A stretch of DNA of 7,690 nt, from assembly GCA_002291855.1 (NCBI GenBank), contig DBAW01000112.1, positions 497 through 8,186 of the forward strand, written 5' to 3'. Within the stretch, counting starts at the first letter, position 1. Each line of letters opens with the position of its first letter. The translations under genes were made by a program, and so were the position numbers. The notes under the pieces are model-generated. The model had not been told where the DNA came from, did not search any database, and saw only the letters and a list, made by a program, of their open reading frames with translations. Shown here piece after piece: positions 5,759 to 7,690 of the stretch. The DNA is from Sphingomonas sp. UBA1000. GTDB lineage: Bacteria > Pseudomonadota > Alphaproteobacteria > Sphingomonadales > Sphingomonadaceae.

Positions 5759-6763
5759 TCAGATACCAGCCGCCTTCGCCACATGATCCGCCCAGGCAAT
5801 GACCTTCGCCAGCTCGTCGGCATGCTGGTCCTGCGCCGATTGATAGTCGCTGTTTCTCTGCGTGCGGCTGAACGGGGTGCCGGTTTTCGAGTCGCGCCCC
5901 ATTGTCGTTTCGACATGATCTGCAAAACGACTATCGCTGCCATGATCAATATTCATGATCTGCGCAATCTGGTGCAGGCTGGCGACCGGGTCGTCGAGCA
6001 GTGTTTCGCTGTCGAGCCGGATCACCCGGTCGGGACCGAAAGCACTGGCGACGTCATTGAAGATAGCCTGCTGCGCCACCCAGCCAAGTGCCGCGATCTG
6101 CAGGTCGCTTTGCCCGAACAGGTCGCTCTCGCTGAAGCCGAACCTGCCGATCAGCCCGTCCCGGATAAAGCCGAGCATGAGCTTGCGCACCCAGAGCCGG
6201 CCATCCAGACCCTTTTTCGCCACCGAGGCGAGAAATATGGGCAGCGGCGCATGGAGCAGCAGCGCGCGCGCATCGGGCCGCATCGTCAGCGCCAGCGGGA
6301 TCAGGCCGTTGAAGATGTTCGACGGCTTGATGACCACCGTCTCCGCCGCTGCAAACGGGCGGGCGAGCAGGCGCAGCGCATGGTCCAGCCGCTCGGCCAC
6401 GTCGCGCGGCTGTGCGCCCCGGCGGCGGAAGCCGACAATATCGTTGAGGATCACCGGCTCTTTGAGCGTGGTGGCATGGCCCTCCACATCCAGCGCGGCG
6501 GCGACCAGCGTCGAACAGCAAAAGGCGGAGTGGAAGACGAAGTGAACCGGGGCCGGGGGCGGCGCCAGATCGACCGCATAGTGCCGGGCGATCGCGCAGC
6601 GTGGCAGGTCCGCCGGCAGATGCTCATCGGTGATGAACGTCGCCGCGCGGTGCCCGTCGCGCCCGAGCCTGATGAACTGGATCGCATCGGCCCGCTCGTC
6701 ATAGCGATGGGCAAGCCAGTTCGGGTCCGCCAGAACGGCGCGCGGGTCCGGTGTCGTCGACAT
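5759..6763 (-). CDS. Sulfotransferase-like P-loop protein
   Basis: This encodes 334 residues with no signal peptide, so it is predicted cytoplasmic. The order of elements matches the sulfotransferase superfamily. A beta-strand and P-loop-like segment, VHFVFHSAFCCSTL (residues 73-86), sits where the 5'-phosphosulfate-binding loop would be, followed by a helix and LKEP (100-103). Then come VVIKPSN (143-149) and LLLHAPLPIFLASVAKKG (168-185), where the conserved Ser180 could correspond to the 3'-phosphate-binding serine. A C-terminal helix, DPVASLHQIAQIMNI, and a basic tail at ~290-303 complete it. The canonical loop (RSGT-type) is replaced by HSAFCCST, so transfer of sulfate from PAPS is plausible but not shown; another nucleotide-dependent role is possible. 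The ATG at 6763 is the only early ATG. It has no visible Shine-Dalgarno sequence and lies 9 bp from an interspersed repeat. Similar proteins are, from memory, found near TonB receptors in sphingomonads. Confidence 0.75.
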   Translation of the reverse strand: MSTTPDPRAVLADPNWLAHRYDERADAIQFIRLGRDGHRAATFITDEHLPADLPRCAIARHYAVDLAPPPAPVHFVFHSAFCCSTLVAAALDVEGHATTLKEPVILNDIVGFRRRGAQPRDVAERLDHALRLLARPFAAAETVVIKPSNIFNGLIPLALTMRPDARALLLHAPLPIFLASVAKKGLDGRLWVRKLMLGFIRDGLIGRFGFSESDLFGQSDLQIAALGWVAQQAIFNDVASAFGPDRVIRLDSETLLDDPVASLHQIAQIMNIDHGSDSRFADHVETTMGRDSKTGTPFSRTQRNSDYQSAQDQHADELAKVIAWADHVAKAAGI

Positions 6764-6777
6764 GATGCGCGTCTAGA

Positions 6778-6821
6778 GCATTTTCGAGCCGGGTTGAATC
6801 ACCCGGCGGCCCGGAAAATGC
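6778..6821. repeat. Inverted repeat GCATTTTC...GAAAATGC
   Basis: GCATTTTC (6778-6785) pairs with GAAAATGC (6814-6821), and inside it GCCGGGT (6788-6794) pairs with ACCCGGC (6801-6807) around the loop TGAATC. A 2-nt by 6-nt internal loop separates the two stems. It resembles extragenic palindromes I associate with alphaproteobacterial genomes. It would sit in the leader of the sulfotransferase-like mRNA if that is transcribed from upstream. Confidence 0.6.
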
Positions 6822-6838
6822 GGCAGATCACAAGCGCA

Positions 6839-6873
6839 GAGCGGCCGATCCGATGCAATCGGACCGGCCGCTC
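6839..6873 (-). terminator. Strong hairpin after clpB, possible terminator
   Basis: A 16-position stem with one A-C mismatch (6839-6854 with 6858-6873) closes a GCA loop. It begins 57 bp beyond the clpB stop codon in the direction of transcription. The sequence after it (CTGCGCTTGTG) has only a few scattered Ts, so it is not a classical U-tract terminator. It is also the distal half of the interspersed repeat, so a termination role may be incidental. Confidence 0.45.
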
Positions 6874-6930
6874 CAGCGATCATGCCGCGATCCGCGGGCC
6901 CGTTTCGGCGGCGTTTCCCGTCTGCCCGCC

Positions 6931-7690
6931 TCAGCCCACCATCAGGTTCAGCCGGCCATCGCCTTCATCGACCCTGACGGTCGCGCCGTCGCGCACCGTG
7001 CCGCTCAGGATCATTTCGGCGAGCGGATCCTGCAGGTGGCGCTGCACCGCGCGCTTGAGCGGCCGGGCGCCATAGATCGGGTCATAACCCACCCGGCCCA
7101 GCCAGGCGCGTGCTGCATCGGTCAGGTCGAGCCTGATCTTGCGGTCGGCGAGCAGCCGGCCGACGCGGCCGACCTGGATGTCGACGATCGGTCCCATATG
7201 CTGCTGGCCAAGCCGGTGGAACAGGATGATCTCGTCGAGCCGGTTGAGGAATTCGGGGCGGAAATGCCCGCGCACAATCTCCATCACCTGCGGTTCCACG
7301 CTCGCCACATCCTCGTCCTCGGCGACCTGGCTGAGGAACTGGCTGCCAAGGTTGGAGGTGAGGATGATGAGCGTGTTCGAAAAGTCGACGGTGCGGCCCT
7401 GCCCATCGGTCAGCCGGCCATCGTCGAGCACCTGCAACAGGATGTTGAACACATCGCCATGCGCCTTTTCGACCTCGTCGAACAGCACGACCTGATAGGG
7501 CCGCCGCCTGACCGCCTCGGTCAGCACGCCGCCTTCTTCATATCCGACATAGCCCGGCGGCGCGCCGATCAGCCGCGCGACCGAATGCTTTTCCATGAAC
7601 TCCGACATGTCGATCCTGACCATCGCGGCGGCATCGTCGAACAGGAATTCGGCCAGCGCCTTGGTCAGCTCGGTCTTGCCGACGCCGGTC
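6931..7690 (-). CDS. clpB: ATP-dependent disaggregase ClpB, C-terminal part (5' end outside window)
   Basis: ClpB is a hexameric AAA+ chaperone that, with DnaK, pulls polypeptides out of cytoplasmic aggregates through its central pore. The visible 252 residues are most of the second nucleotide-binding domain and the C-terminus. The window edge cuts inside Walker A (TGVGKTEL, visible residues 1-8). Then follow the pore loop GYVGYEEGG with its tyrosine (residue 47), Walker B VVLFDEVEKAH (67-77), sensor 1 LTSNLGSQ (110-117), the arginine finger in FRPEFLNRLDE (Arg150) and sensor 2 YDPIYGARPLKR (202-213). All key residues are present, so this end looks functional. The frame is open to the window edge, so the ATG at 7621-7623 is internal. 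ClpA and ClpC share this domain, but the pore-loop context and the C-terminal helix LQDPLAEMILSG fit ClpB best. The stop at 6931 is followed by a strong hairpin. The promoter is outside the window. Confidence 0.95.
   Translation of the reverse strand, partial: TGVGKTELTKALAEFLFDDAAAMVRIDMSEFMEKHSVARLIGAPPGYVGYEEGGVLTEAVRRRPYQVVLFDEVEKAHGDVFNILLQVLDDGRLTDGQGRTVDFSNTLIILTSNLGSQFLSQVAEDEDVASVEPQVMEIVRGHFRPEFLNRLDEIILFHRLGQQHMGPIVDIQVGRVGRLLADRKIRLDLTDAARAWLGRVGYDPIYGARPLKRAVQRHLQDPLAEMILSGTVRDGATVRVDEGDGRLNLMVG

Larger units (their letters stand above)
6773..6874 (+). repeat. Interspersed repeat, copy 2 (well-folded copy)
   Basis: This starts at CTAGAGCAT and aligns without gaps to 3169-3270 (63 of the first 100 bases). 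It contains two nested structures: an inverted repeat GCATTTTC/GAAAATGC (6778-6821) and a near-perfect hairpin (6839-6873). Together they fill most of the 167-bp gap between clpB and the sulfotransferase-like gene. The shared block CGATGCAATC is at 6851-6860. I infer this is a REP/MITE-like family member with its folding preserved, unlike copy 1. Confidence 0.62.

Noticed and set aside
5783..7075. 430-codon plus-strand open frame
   Set aside because: It is long but lies antisense to the sulfotransferase-like gene, crosses both stem-loops of repeat copy 2 and enters clpB. It is basic and lacks domains; it is a shadow of high GC at third positions.
1..7690. CRISPR array, tRNA, rRNA, insertion sequence, phage or defence genes
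   Set aside because: No regular direct repeats, tRNA-like cloverleaf, transposase or integrase motifs, or terminal repeats around a coding element were found on either strand.

Overview
The window is GC-rich DNA that most likely comes from an alphaproteobacterium of the Sphingomonadales. Two things point there. The large TonB-dependent receptor (TBDR) has the plug and C-terminal signatures of a receptor family that is greatly expanded in sphingomonads. A short interspersed repeat beginning CTAGAGCAT also resembles repeats I associate with alphaproteobacterial genomes. No taxonomic search was possible, so this is an inference from protein style.

Layout: (1) Positions 1-2794 (+) hold the 3' 930 codons of a TBDR that starts outside the window, closed by a very clear intrinsic terminator. 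(2) Positions 2856-3477 hold no convincing gene. They carry an imperfect hairpin and a degenerate copy of a ~100-bp repeat. (3) Positions 3478-5624 (-) hold two tandem paralogous genes for secreted proteins of an uncharacterised family. Both keep the same two cysteines, and both have a TonB-box-like IVVEGR/IIVEGR motif just after the signal peptide. (4) A compact 5660-5724 interval holds a candidate promoter for this pair and a weak terminator for the gene upstream. (5) Positions 5759-6763 (-) hold a sulfotransferase-like P-loop protein. (6) Positions 6773-6874 hold a second, better preserved copy of the repeat, almost touching the sulfotransferase-like start codon. (7) Positions 6931-7690 (-) hold the C-terminal half of the second ATPase domain and the C-terminus of the disaggregase ClpB, cut by the window end.

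How the genes relate: the TBDR is convergent with the minus-strand genes and separately terminated, so no shared operon is shown. The receptor imports an unknown ligand across the outer membrane, the two paralogs are predicted to be exported to the periplasm or beyond, and the sulfotransferase-like protein is cytoplasmic. A functional link among them is only a hypothesis. ClpB is a housekeeping chaperone and probably just a neighbour.

Most worth following up: the tandem secreted paralogs with TonB-box-like N-termini, the paired repeat copies that align without gaps over 100 bp, and the atypical P-loop (HSAFCCST) of the sulfotransferase-like protein. I see no CRISPR array, tRNA, rRNA, insertion sequence or defence system.
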